Shown here one piece after another: positions 37,699-45,591 of a DNA stretch of 45,591 nt (position 1 is its first letter; every line of letters starts with the position of its first letter). The notes under the pieces were generated by a model. The model was not told the origin of the DNA. It did not search any database and saw only the letters and a list, made by a program, of their open reading frames with translations. The translations under genes and the position numbers were made by a program. The stretch comes from a virus, in the IMG/VR virus record IMGVR_UViG_3300036832_000582, positions 1 through 45,591 of that record, one strand, 5' to 3'.

Positions 37699-39242
37699 GC
37701 ACCAAGATCAGCGCGGCCGAGCGCCACAAGGAGATCCGCTTCGAGAACATGGTCGTCGACCAGCTTGAACACACGGTCTCGGTGGTCGACGTCTGGAAGA
37801 CGCGGGTGCGGGTGATCGCGCGCACCGTCGACGGCAACCTCGACATCTCCAAGCTGTGCGACAACCTCACCTGGCAGGACCAGTCGAGCGACGACCTGAA
37901 GAACATCAACACGCAGGCGGCGATGACCGGCTCGATCACGCTGCACAAGCCCGCGCTGCGCCAGTACAACAAGCTGCTGCTACCGGCGTTCTCCGCGCGC
38001 GTGGTCAATGGCACCGACCGCTGGGGCGCGATGGGGGTCGTGATCATCTGCCAGGTCGGCTACGGCAAGCACTTCACCAGCATGTGGGCGATGCGGGTGA
38101 CGCCCGGCTTTGACTCGGGCACGGCCGAGACGGTGACGCTGTCTGACGGGAGCTGGGTGCTGACACTCACCGACGACCTGTGGACGCTCGCCCAGACGGT
38201 GGCCGACTTCAAGTACACGTCGGGCAAGAAGACGCGCAAGAACGGCTGGCGCTGCGACGAGATCGCCGCCGACGTCTGCAAGCGCTACCGGGTGCCGGTG
38301 CGCGCGCTGGCGCAGGGCTCGGCGTACTTCTCGATGCCGCCGTCGTTGCTGACCTCGCCGGTACACGTGATCACAGCCGCTTACCAGGAGGAGACCAAGC
38401 GCACCGGGCGCACGTTCATCATCCGCTGGGGAGCGCCGGACAAGAAGCACCCGTTCGGGGCGCTTGAGGTGGTGCCGATGCGGCGCAACCGCAATCTGAC
38501 CAAGCTGCGCAGGCTGCTGCTCGACGCAACGCTGACGCGCAGTCAGAGCCCAGGCTTCGCGACCGTGGTCCTGGGGCGCGGGACGGTCAAGGAGGGCAAG
38601 AAGCACAAGACCATCACCGTCACCGCGACGTCAGATCCAGGGGTCAGGCGCTTTGGCTTCATCCGCAAGACCGTCAACTTCGGCCAGGTCTCCTCGCAGC
38701 TTGAGCTGCAGATCCTGGCCAAGCGCTCGCTCGCGCAGCGCCTGTCGCCGATCCGCACCGCCGAGCTGAACCATCCGGGGATCGCGACAATCCGCCGCGG
38801 CGACGCGATCCACATCGACCTGCCCGAGGAGGGCTACGCCGACGTACCGCTGTCCTCGCTGGAGACGCCGCGCACGCCGCACACCAAGAGCAAGAACACC
38901 ACCAAGGTGCTGCTCTCGGCGCTGGCGGCCGCCGAGAAGAACGACCCGACGATGTTCGGCCTGCCCGACCCGGCGGCCGTCGCGCAGTCGCAGTCCTCCC
39001 AGACCCCGGCGGCTGACGCCAACGCCCCGGCGTTCATGCCGATCGCCAACCAGGGGATCGCGTTCGTGACCTCGGCCGCGCACTCGGTGTCGGCCGGTAG
39101 CTACACGGTCGACCTGCAGACGAGCTTCATCGACGTGCTCGACCCGCGCGAGCTGCGCGCCCAGGTGGACAAGACGATCCGCGACTGGAAGACCGCGCAC
39201 AAGAAGACCACGCCCGCCACCAAGGCGAAGAAGAAGAAGTAG
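37695..39242 (+). CDS. Baseplate hub protein (XkdQ/gpD-like)
   Basis: 515 aa, ATG overlapping the previous stop. The sequence has the hub plan: an N-terminal beta domain (NLDISKLCDNLTWQDQSSDD, LKNINTQAAMTGSITLHKPA), then WRCDEIAADVCKRYRVPVRA (the D-E-I-x-x-D-V-C-K-x-Y segment of XkdQ-like proteins), ITAAYQEETKRTGRTFIIRW, and GIATIRRGDAIHIDLPEEGY. A Ser/Ala-rich linker and VDLQTSFIDVLDPRELRAQV with Lys-rich tail end it. Forms the central hub under the tube. Confidence 0.78.
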   Translation: MSTKISAAERHKEIRFENMVVDQLEHTVSVVDVWKTRVRVIARTVDGNLDISKLCDNLTWQDQSSDDLKNINTQAAMTGSITLHKPALRQYNKLLLPAFSARVVNGTDRWGAMGVVIICQVGYGKHFTSMWAMRVTPGFDSGTAETVTLSDGSWVLTLTDDLWTLAQTVADFKYTSGKKTRKNGWRCDEIAADVCKRYRVPVRALAQGSAYFSMPPSLLTSPVHVITAAYQEETKRTGRTFIIRWGAPDKKHPFGALEVVPMRRNRNLTKLRRLLLDATLTRSQSPGFATVVLGRGTVKEGKKHKTITVTATSDPGVRRFGFIRKTVNFGQVSSQLELQILAKRSLAQRLSPIRTAELNHPGIATIRRGDAIHIDLPEEGYADVPLSSLETPRTPHTKSKNTTKVLLSALAAAEKNDPTMFGLPDPAAVAQSQSSQTPAADANAPAFMPIANQGIAFVTSAAHSVSAGSYTVDLQTSFIDVLDPRELRAQVDKTIRDWKTAHKKTTPATKAKKKK

Positions 39243-39589
39243 TGCTCGGGCCCGAACCACTCGTGCTCGTCGGACGCCAGGCGTTCTTTGACGCCCAGCA
39301 GGGCTTTTCGGGCGTGGTAGTCGCGATGGGCTACTTCACCGTGAGCTGGTACGGGTCCTCGGTGTCTGACGAGCGCGGCAGCTTCGGCGTCGTGGATCCC
39401 GCGATGGGGCTGGCCGACTCGGTCGGCGACGTCGTGCAGGCGGGCTACAACGGGCGCACAGTGTCGGTCTACGTGATCGGCTCCCAGCCCGGTCTCGGCA
39501 CCGACCTCGGGCTCTCGCGGCGCTCCTACATGGCGCTTGAGCTGCTGGCGATCGAGCCGCTGACCGCGACCGTCGGGACGGTGACGTGA
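39242..39589 (+). CDS. Baseplate small protein, possible RlpA-like double-psi barrel
   Basis: 115 aa, GTG overlapping the previous stop (TAGTG). [20 protein letters not shown] then [20 protein letters not shown] and [11 protein letters not shown] follow the order W-Y-G ... A-x-x-x-L-x-x-G-x-x-V-x-V ... G-R-x-V-x-V-x-V of double-psi beta-barrels such as RlpA, though the catalytic Asp is not evident. In contractile systems a small protein here can plug or stabilise the hub. Family idea is inference; conservation of place is good. Confidence 0.55.
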   Translation: MLGPEPLVLVGRQAFFDAQQGFSGVVVAMGYFTVSWYGSSVSDERGSFGVVDPAMGLADSVGDVVQAGYNGRTVSVYVIGSQPGLGTDLGLSRRSYMALELLAIEPLTATVGTVT

Positions 39590-40293
39590 GCGGCCGCCTG
39601 GCACTGCGCGACGCGATCGGCGAGCACGGCAAGCGCCTGGTCAACCGTCACAAGGGCTCGCACTGGGCGACGGTGTCTGACACCAGCCCGCTGACGCTCG
39701 ACGTGCACGACTTCGATCATCCGCTGGTCTACGACGACGACTTTGAGCTGTCGCAGTCGCTGACCAGCTACCACCAGTCGGTGGGCCTGGACATCGACGA
39801 CATGCTGCTGCTGCAGGAGATCGGCAGCGCCTGGGTGGCGGTCGACGTCGTCTCTGACGGGCCTGCCCCGTCGCTCGCCGGTAAGCCGGGTCCGGCAGGC
39901 CTGACCGGGCCCCAGGGTGCGACCGGGCCGCAGGGCACAACTGGCCTGACCGGGCCGCCCGGATCCCAGGGCCCGACCGGGGCGCAGGGGCCGACCGGAC
40001 CGACCGGCGCACAGGGCCCAACAGGGCCCCAGGGCGCAACCGGCCCGCAGGGACCACCCGGCCCGCCGGGCTACTACAGCAACAACGCCACGCACGGGGC
40101 CGGGACGACGATCACGATCACGCAGGCAACGCACGGACTGCGCGCCAGCCGAGGGATCCAGGTCCAGGTCCAGGACAACGCGACCGGCAGCGTCGAGCTT
40201 CCCGACATTGCCGTCGCCGCGAACGGGGACGTGACGGTCACCTATCTGGCGTCGCTCACGGCCAACACCAAGCTCGTGACACTGGTCGGCTGA
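39586..40293 (+). CDS. Baseplate-associated collagen-like protein
   Basis: 235 aa, GTG overlapping the previous stop. The N-terminal 95 residues are a folded domain ([60 protein letters not shown]), similar in plan to small baseplate spike proteins. Residues about 98-160 are a continuous Gly-X-Y collagen stretch ([20 protein letters not shown] and on), followed by a beta domain of 70 residues ([20 protein letters not shown]). Trimeric rod carrying a head. Similar collagen repeats are found in the minus-strand gene at 15342. Confidence 0.68.
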   Translation: MSGRLALRDAIGEHGKRLVNRHKGSHWATVSDTSPLTLDVHDFDHPLVYDDDFELSQSLTSYHQSVGLDIDDMLLLQEIGSAWVAVDVVSDGPAPSLAGKPGPAGLTGPQGATGPQGTTGLTGPPGSQGPTGAQGPTGPTGAQGPTGPQGATGPQGPPGPPGYYSNNATHGAGTTITITQATHGLRASRGIQVQVQDNATGSVELPDIAVAANGDVTVTYLASLTANTKLVTLVG

Positions 40294-42158
40294 TGCCCGA
40301 GGTCGTCGGCAGACTCAGACCACCGCGCCTCGCCTCGGCACCCGCGTCGCCTGCGGTCGGCGAAGAGTACGTCAACACGGGCACGAATCTGCCGATGCAC
40401 TGGAACGGCTTGGCGTGGATCAGCGGTCGCCCGTTCTTCTACAGCGGCTACAACGTGGCGAGTCCGCTGCCGTGGTCGCTTTCGAACTACAACGCGACGA
40501 CGGCGGTCACGCTCCCGGCCGCGCCGCAGCAGGCGACCGAGATGATGTTCTGGGTCAACGTCGCAGGCGGCATCACGGTGGCGGTCGGAGCCGGGGACAG
40601 CGGGTTCGCCAACCCTCACGGCCTCGGCGGCAACCTGGCGGGGCCGATCATCCTCAACCAGGGGACGCACCGCCTGATCTATCAGACCGACAAGTTCTGG
40701 CGTGTGATCTCGACAAGCGACCCCGCGCCGATCACTCAGGCCACCCCGCCTGCGGGTGTTGCGTGGGCCGGGTTCCCGTGGTGGGACACGACCCGCAACA
40801 TGCTGCGCTTCTTCGACGGGTTGGGGTGGCCCGGCGTGAGCATCCCGCCTGCCTCGCAGAACCTTCTCCCGAATGGCAGCTTCGAGCGCGACACCGTCGG
40901 CGGCGCGACACCGGCCGGGTGGGGCGTCAGCGGCACCTTCCTCACCGCTGGTGCGACCGCCAGCGCCGTTGCCGGTGGGCTGTTCGGCAGTAACGCCATG
41001 CAGATCGTGACCGCCGGGGCGACCTCTCAGGGGGCGAACGCGGCGATTGCGGGCTCGTTCTACCCGGGTGTCCCGTACGTGTTCTCGGTCTGGCTGAAGG
41101 GCTCTGTCGGTGGCGAGGCCGCGATCATCTACATGGGGAGCGCCGCCGAGTTCACGGGTCAGGCGATAACGCTGACAACCTCGTGGCAACGGTGCTGGGT
41201 GATGTTTACCCCGACCGCGCTACGCACCGGCATGTTCGTTGTCGTTCGCAGCAATGCGGCGGTCGCGATGACGTTCCTGGCCGATGGCGCGAGAGTCGCC
41301 CAGGAGGTCGCGCCCGGCTCTTACGTGGATGGTGACTCGCCTGGACTGGGCTGGACCGGCGCAGCCGGTAACTCCGTGTCCGGCCCGCTGGGACCGGCTG
41401 GCGGCGCAGCGGGTGGCGATCTCGTCGGCACGTACCCGAACCCGACGATCAGGCTCGGCGCAGCCGGGTCGCTGAAGCCGGTCGCTGTGACTGCGAACTA
41501 CACGGCGAACCCAGGCGATCTGGTGATCGTCGACACGGCCGGGATCACGATCACGTTACCCGCCAGCCCGGCCGACGGAACGCTGGTGGGCATCAACCAG
41601 TACCAGACCTACGGGGCGCTCAACACCACGGTCAACGGCAACGGGCACAACATTTGGCGCGGCGGAGTGGGTCCGGCGACCATTGCGCTGCCGAGCGGCC
41701 AGAACGCGGTGTTCGAGTACAACGCGGCGCATGGTGACTGGCGGATGCTTTCCGATTCGGGCGCGATTCCGATCGTGACCAACGCCTATGCGACGACCAG
41801 CAACCCAGCGCTGGTGAACGGCGCGGTGATCCCCGAGATGTCGATCACCAGGTACTTCCGCGGCGGGATGGTCGTGGTCCTGCTCACGTGCCACTACATC
41901 ACCTCCAACCCCGCCTCCTACAACGATTTCGCCATCCGGCAGGACGGCGCTGCGCCACCGTGGGTCACCGACGCGACGTACACCGACGACGGCGCGGCGG
42001 GATCGGTCGGCTCGGCCAACCAGTCCTCGACGGCTCACTGTCACTGGGCGGGCGTGATCGCGGCGGGGAACCACACGATCGACGCGACCTACGCCACGGG
42101 GAGCACGCCGAATACCTGCTTCGGATTACGACGCCTGCTGACCATCACGGAGTACTGA
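40293..42158 (+). CDS. Tail fibre with carbohydrate-binding-like domain
   Basis: 621 aa, ATG overlapping the previous stop. The N-terminal 190 residues contain EEYVNTGTNLPMHWNGLAWI and AGFPWWDTTRNMLRFFDGLG, repeats typical of phage fibres that read as short W-N-G/D-x-L-x-W modules. NLLPNGSFERDTVGGATPAG then WGVSGT...FSVWLKG (residues about 190-350) matches CBM4/9-like carbohydrate-binding domains. Then GGDLVGTYPNPTIRLG, the common fibre linker, ITLPASPADGTLVGINQYQT beta repeats, and a Trp/Tyr-rich tip. Likely receptor-binding fibre. It lies between baseplate hub and wedge genes. Confidence 0.7.
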   Translation: MPEVVGRLRPPRLASAPASPAVGEEYVNTGTNLPMHWNGLAWISGRPFFYSGYNVASPLPWSLSNYNATTAVTLPAAPQQATEMMFWVNVAGGITVAVGAGDSGFANPHGLGGNLAGPIILNQGTHRLIYQTDKFWRVISTSDPAPITQATPPAGVAWAGFPWWDTTRNMLRFFDGLGWPGVSIPPASQNLLPNGSFERDTVGGATPAGWGVSGTFLTAGATASAVAGGLFGSNAMQIVTAGATSQGANAAIAGSFYPGVPYVFSVWLKGSVGGEAAIIYMGSAAEFTGQAITLTTSWQRCWVMFTPTALRTGMFVVVRSNAAVAMTFLADGARVAQEVAPGSYVDGDSPGLGWTGAAGNSVSGPLGPAGGAAGGDLVGTYPNPTIRLGAAGSLKPVAVTANYTANPGDLVIVDTAGITITLPASPADGTLVGINQYQTYGALNTTVNGNGHNIWRGGVGPATIALPSGQNAVFEYNAAHGDWRMLSDSGAIPIVTNAYATTSNPALVNGAVIPEMSITRYFRGGMVVVLLTCHYITSNPASYNDFAIRQDGAAPPWVTDATYTDDGAAGSVGSANQSSTAHCHWAGVIAAGNHTIDATYATGSTPNTCFGLRRLLTITEY

Positions 42159-42159
42159 G

Positions 42160-42693
42160 ATGAGCACCATCGAACCCGACGCGCTGGACTACGACCTGAT
42201 CCCTCCCGACCCGGGGCTGATCAACCCGGACCTGGCGCTCGACGCCGCGCTGGCTCCGGTGGAGGACGCCGAGCCCGACACGCCGATCCCGTTCGGCAAG
42301 AGCTGGCGCTTTGACTTCCTCGCCGGGCAGTTCGTGCGCGACGGCACCGCGCCCCAGGCCGCCTACGAGCTGGACAGCCTGATCATGTGGGTCGAGAAGA
42401 CAGCGCGTACCGACCGCTACTCGCACCCGATCTACTCCGACGAGTACGGCACCGAGGACCCGTTCGCGCTGATCGGCGAGCAGACCGACGACGAGCTGAT
42501 GGCGAACTACCAGGAGGCGCTCACCACGGCGCTGCTGGTGCACGACCGGATCGTCGCCGTCGAGGACTTCAGCTTTGACCAGGATCCGTTTGACGAGGCG
42601 CTCTACACATCCTTCACAGTGATCGTGGACGCAGCGCCGCCGCTTGAAGCCCAGCCGCTGGAGTTCTCCAACATCCCGATCACAAGCGCATGA
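42160..42693 (+). CDS. Baseplate wedge protein (gp25/DUF2634-like)
   Basis: 177 aa, ATG one base after the previous stop. The conserved part is FGKSWRFDFLAGQFVRDGTA, then AYELDSLIMWVEKTARTDRY and SHPIYSDEYGTEDPF, matching the XkdS/DUF2634 and gp25 plan (S-W-x-x-D-x-x-x-G-x-F...W-x-x-x-x-x-x-T-x-R-x-x-Y). Binds baseplate J to the hub. The next gene is baseplate J, as expected. Confidence 0.78.
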   Translation: MSTIEPDALDYDLIPPDPGLINPDLALDAALAPVEDAEPDTPIPFGKSWRFDFLAGQFVRDGTAPQAAYELDSLIMWVEKTARTDRYSHPIYSDEYGTEDPFALIGEQTDDELMANYQEALTTALLVHDRIVAVEDFSFDQDPFDEALYTSFTVIVDAAPPLEAQPLEFSNIPITSA

Positions 42694-44174
42694 CAGACGC
42701 CACCGACCTAACCGAGATCTTCTCCGAGACGCTGGCGCGAGTGCGCGCCCGGATGGACCAGGACGTCAACGCGGCGGTGACCGACGACGACCCGGAGTGG
42801 GTCGACACGCGCGAAGGCAGCTTCTACTGGGACATGACCCAGCCCCCGGCGATGGAGTGCGCGCGCCTGTGGGACGCGATGACCGAGACGATCGCGGCGG
42901 CCTTCCCGTCGACCGCCTGGGGCGACTACCTCGACGAGCACGGCACGACCTTCGGGCTGGTGCGCAACCCGGCGATGGCGGCGACCGGCAACCTGACGTT
43001 CATCACGTCGACGCCGACGCTGATCACCGCCGGGACGCAGGCCTCGGCGATCGCGCCGCTGACCGGCGAGGCCCAGAGCTTCCAGACGATCGCGAGCGGC
43101 ACGTCGCCGCCGCCGCTGGCCGTGCCAGGCAACGTGCAGGTCGCTGTCAACAACAGCGTCGGCCACCTGGTGGGCGGCACTCGCTACTACCACGTGACCG
43201 CGCTCAACGCATTCGGGGAGACGACCGGCAGCGCCGACGTTGCGGGCACCACGACCGGCAACAGCGGCCAGAACACGGTCACCTGGAATGCGGTGGCCGG
43301 AGCCACGTCCTACAACGTGTACGTCACGCAGACTCCGGCCTCGACCGGCATGCTGCTCGCCTCCACGGCCGCCCTGACCTACGTCGACAACGGCAGCGTC
43401 ACGCCATCTGCCACCGTCGTCGAGCCGACGACGAACACGACATCGGGCGTCACGATCGCCGCGTCGGCGCTGACGCCGGGCTCGGCGGGCAATCTCGCGC
43501 AGAACGCGATCACCTCGCTTGACTCGGTGCTGACGACCGTGATGTCGGTCAACAACCCCGCCCCGATGACGGGCGGCGCTGAGCAGGAGTCAGACGACGA
43601 CTTCCGGGTGCGCATCCTGGGCGAGTACGTCGGCACCTCGGGCGGCGGCAACATCGTCGACTACCGGCGCTGGGCATCGGCGCAGGGCATCCCGCGCGTG
43701 GCCGTGATCCCGGTCTGGAACGGCGCAGGGACCGTGCTGGTCGTGGCGATGGGGGCCGACGGCACGCCGCTGACGAGCGGCACGATCACCGCCCTGCAGC
43801 AGTACCTCGACCCGGTCCCCGGCCTGGGGCACGGCCAGGCTCCGATCGGAGCCACGGTGACCGTCGTCACCTCGACGGTCCTGGCGGTCACGATCACGGC
43901 CGGAGTCGACGGCGAGACCGGCTATACGCTCGACGGCGCTGGCAACACGATCGCCGTGCGCCAGGCGATCATGGCGGCGCTGGCCTCCTACCTGCAGAGC
44001 CTGCAGCCGGGCGACTCGATCATCTACACCCACGTGCAGGCGTGCTTCTTCGTCACTGGCGTGCACCAGGTGACCACCCTGAGGGTCAACGGTGGCACGG
44101 CAGACATCGCGCTCGCGGCGGGAGCGACCCCACAGGTGGCGCAGCTCGCCTCCGCGACCCTCACCGACGTCTAG
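42690..44174 (+). CDS. Baseplate J protein with inserted Fn3-like domain
   Basis: 494 aa, ATG overlapping the previous stop. Baseplate J features: REGSFYWDMTQPPAMECARL, WGDYLDEHGTTFGLVRNPAM, SGVTIAASALTPGSAGNLAQ, PAPMTGGAEQESDDDFRVRI, then NIVDYRRWASAQGIPRVAVI and LQPGDSIIYTHVQACFFVTG. Between strands an extra 85-residue domain (about 145-250), YYHVTALNAFGETTGSADVA and VTWNAVAGATSYNVYVTQTP, is a fibronectin type III-like fold. It forms the baseplate wedge; the insert may contact the cell surface. Confidence 0.82.
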   Translation: MTDATDLTEIFSETLARVRARMDQDVNAAVTDDDPEWVDTREGSFYWDMTQPPAMECARLWDAMTETIAAAFPSTAWGDYLDEHGTTFGLVRNPAMAATGNLTFITSTPTLITAGTQASAIAPLTGEAQSFQTIASGTSPPPLAVPGNVQVAVNNSVGHLVGGTRYYHVTALNAFGETTGSADVAGTTTGNSGQNTVTWNAVAGATSYNVYVTQTPASTGMLLASTAALTYVDNGSVTPSATVVEPTTNTTSGVTIAASALTPGSAGNLAQNAITSLDSVLTTVMSVNNPAPMTGGAEQESDDDFRVRILGEYVGTSGGGNIVDYRRWASAQGIPRVAVIPVWNGAGTVLVVAMGADGTPLTSGTITALQQYLDPVPGLGHGQAPIGATVTVVTSTVLAVTITAGVDGETGYTLDGAGNTIAVRQAIMAALASYLQSLQPGDSIIYTHVQACFFVTGVHQVTTLRVNGGTADIALAAGATPQVAQLASATLTDV

Positions 44175-44184
44175 GAGATCGGGG

Positions 44185-44664
44185 TTGAGCGACTTCGTCT
44201 ACAACATCGCCAAGGGCCGCGTCGCGGAGTTCGTGCAGCGGGTCAACAACGCTGACCCTGCGCAGGCGGCGCTCGTCGTTGTGGGGATCGCGGTCGCAGG
44301 TGAGGTAACACAGCCGGTGCAGCAGGACGCGACCACGCTCGCCGCGGTGCTGTCGGGCGGCACGACCGAGGTGATCAACGCGGGCTACACCCGCAAGGTG
44401 CTGCGCGCGGCAGACATCAGCGCCTACAACCACGCGCCCAACAACACCGCCAACACCAACTGGTGCGACCTTCCCGACATCACCTGGGTCACCGTCGCCG
44501 CGGCGGGCGGGGAGTTCGGGTCACTGGTCGTGTGCTACCGCTCGGTTGACACCGCTGCCGACTCGGCGATCGTGCCGCTGACCCACCACACGTTCGCGGT
44601 CGCGCCCGACGGCACCAACATCGTGGCGCAGATCGCGACGACGGGCTTCTTCGTCGCGAGCTGA
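44185..44664 (+). CDS. Conserved tail protein of actinophages
   Basis: 159 aa from TTG 44185, chosen because TAGGAGATC lies just upstream and no ATG/GTG fits. YNIAKGRVAEFVQRVNNADP, AQAALVVVGIAVAGEVTQPV, then LAAVLSGGTTEVINAGYTRK, NWCDLPDITWVTVAAAGGEF and SAIVPLTHHTFAVAPDGTNI follow a pattern I know from many actinophage tail-region proteins of unknown structure. Beta-rich, no enzyme motif. Start overlaps nothing; stop overlaps the next ATG (TGATG). Confidence 0.68.
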   Translation: MSDFVYNIAKGRVAEFVQRVNNADPAQAALVVVGIAVAGEVTQPVQQDATTLAAVLSGGTTEVINAGYTRKVLRAADISAYNHAPNNTANTNWCDLPDITWVTVAAAGGEFGSLVVCYRSVDTAADSAIVPLTHHTFAVAPDGTNIVAQIATTGFFVAS

Positions 44665-45591
44665 TGGCTTCGATCACCGCAGCGGCGGGAGGCGGGAACT
44701 GGTCGGCGACGGCCACCTGGACGGGCGGGGTGGTGCCGGGCGCTGGCGACGACGTGTTCCTGGCCGCGGGCTCGGGCAGCGTCACGGTGGACGTCGTCAG
44801 CAACTGCCGCAATCTCGACTGCACCGGCTACACGAACACGCTGACGCTGACGGCGGGCCTGACGGTCAACCCCATCGCCGGAGGCACGGTCAAGTTCGTG
44901 GCAGCGATGACGATCGCCGGGGCCGCGACCGTCACGATCATCTCGGCGGCGGGGGCCAACTCGACGCTGACGTCGGGCGGCAAGACGCTGCCCGCGCTGA
45001 CGCTCAACAGCCCCGCCACGGGCGGGGTCGTCCTCGGCGATGCCAGCACGGTCACGGGGGCGGTGACGCTTACTCAGGGTGCCCTGGACACCGGTAGCAA
45101 GACCTGTACGTGGGGCTCGTTTACGTCAAGCTCGGGGCTGACCCGGGTGATCACCCTCGGCACGTCCGCCATCACTCTCAGCAGCTCCTGGGGCGTGTCG
45201 GCCGCCGGGTATTCGGGCACCGCCTCGGGATCCACGATCACCCTGACGGGTACCAATGCGGTATTTGCTGGCGGGACCCTTCTTGCCTACGGCACGGTGA
45301 TCCTCTCGGGGCCTGGCAACGCGCAGCTAGCGAACACCGTCACGATCGCCAACCTCAGCCGGATCGGCACAGCCAACAAGAACGACACGCTGCTGGTAAC
45401 TACCAACCAGTCGGTCCCCACGATCACCGGCACGCTCACGCTTCAAGGCAACTCGCCGGTCAACCGGCTGATGATCGGCACGGCAGTCGTCGCGGCCCCG
45501 ACGAGCTTCACTCCAGGCACGCCGGTCACGCTGTCGGCCGGGGCGGTGTCGCTGAGCAACGTCGACCTCATGGACGTCACCGCCAGCGGCG
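44664..45591 (+). CDS. Partial tail fibre / beta-helix protein
   Basis: ATG overlaps the previous stop; the frame is open to the end of the window (309 codons). Begins ITAAAGGGNWSATATWTGGV then VPGAGDDVFLAAGSGSVTVD, a start typical of beta-helical fibre proteins that carry W-x-x-x-x-T-W-x-G-G-x-x-P-x-x-x-D-x-V. Repeated Thr/Gly/Ser strands follow (LTLTAGLTVNPIAGGTVKFV, TVTGAVTLTQGALDTGSKTC). Likely a stacked beta-solenoid receptor-binding fibre. Confidence 0.7.
   Translation, partial: MASITAAAGGGNWSATATWTGGVVPGAGDDVFLAAGSGSVTVDVVSNCRNLDCTGYTNTLTLTAGLTVNPIAGGTVKFVAAMTIAGAATVTIISAAGANSTLTSGGKTLPALTLNSPATGGVVLGDASTVTGAVTLTQGALDTGSKTCTWGSFTSSSGLTRVITLGTSAITLSSSWGVSAAGYSGTASGSTITLTGTNAVFAGGTLLAYGTVILSGPGNAQLANTVTIANLSRIGTANKNDTLLVTTNQSVPTITGTLTLQGNSPVNRLMIGTAVVAAPTSFTPGTPVTLSAGAVSLSNVDLMDVTASG

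Overview
This window is a stretch of a high-GC tailed phage or prophage with a contractile tail (myovirus morphology). The phage-type gene order, tight ATGA/GTGA start-stop overlaps, strong G/C third-position bias, frequent GTG starts and probable leaderless genes suggest an Actinomycetota host. That host assignment is inference. No integrase, terminase, portal or polymerase is visible. The first gene runs in from the left edge and the last runs off the right edge.

Layout. (1) 1-1978: the end of a head-region gene with a RelA/SpoT-like domain, plus two unknown genes. (2) 2034-9012: about twenty small, mostly unrecognised genes in short translationally coupled operons. They are interrupted at 3998-4757 by a tRNA-like gene and a roughly 650-nt structured, apparently untranslated stretch. 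(3) 9165-11673: a peptidoglycan-binding protein and two head-associated-type proteins. (4) 11731-15366: more small genes and a 622-aa zinc/OB-like protein. (5) 15342-15927: the only convincing minus-strand genes, a secreted collagen-like protein and a one-TM coiled-coil protein. (6) 16063-21145: virion decoration or fibre genes, including a 911-aa LamG plus tandem-repeat protein, followed by a LAGLIDADG homing endonuclease at 21142-21606. (7) 21688-23400: another small-gene cassette ending in a strong terminator. (8) 23527-29381: prohead protease with nested scaffold, decoration protein, major capsid protein and head-tail connectors. (9) 29457-45591: tail sheath, tube, frameshifted tail assembly chaperone, tape measure with two murein hydrolase domains, baseplate hub (LysM, XkdQ-like), gp25-like, baseplate J and tail fibres.

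The small-gene cassettes share one regulatory design. Nine near-identical promoters carry a 19-bp dyad (TAGCRC-N7-GTGCTA) whose right arm overlaps a -10 box (TAnnnT). Eleven genes have an extended start-associated sequence, CGACCGAGGAG, just before the start codon. This resembles in logic the SAS/ESAS elements and stoperators of mycobacteriophages and suggests coordinated control of scattered cassettes by one phage regulator. Structural genes instead use other promoters. Two of these share CATCTGYGGT-N17-GTAGTAT, and at least three genes (9165, 20765, 23527) look leaderless.

The most interesting items are the dyad-promoter/start-element regulon, the structured RNA locus at 4083-4757 with neighbouring tRNA-like pieces, the RelA/SpoT-like domain next to head genes, the tape measure with paired cell-wall hydrolases, and the splitting of the head module by about 22 kb of accessory cassettes.
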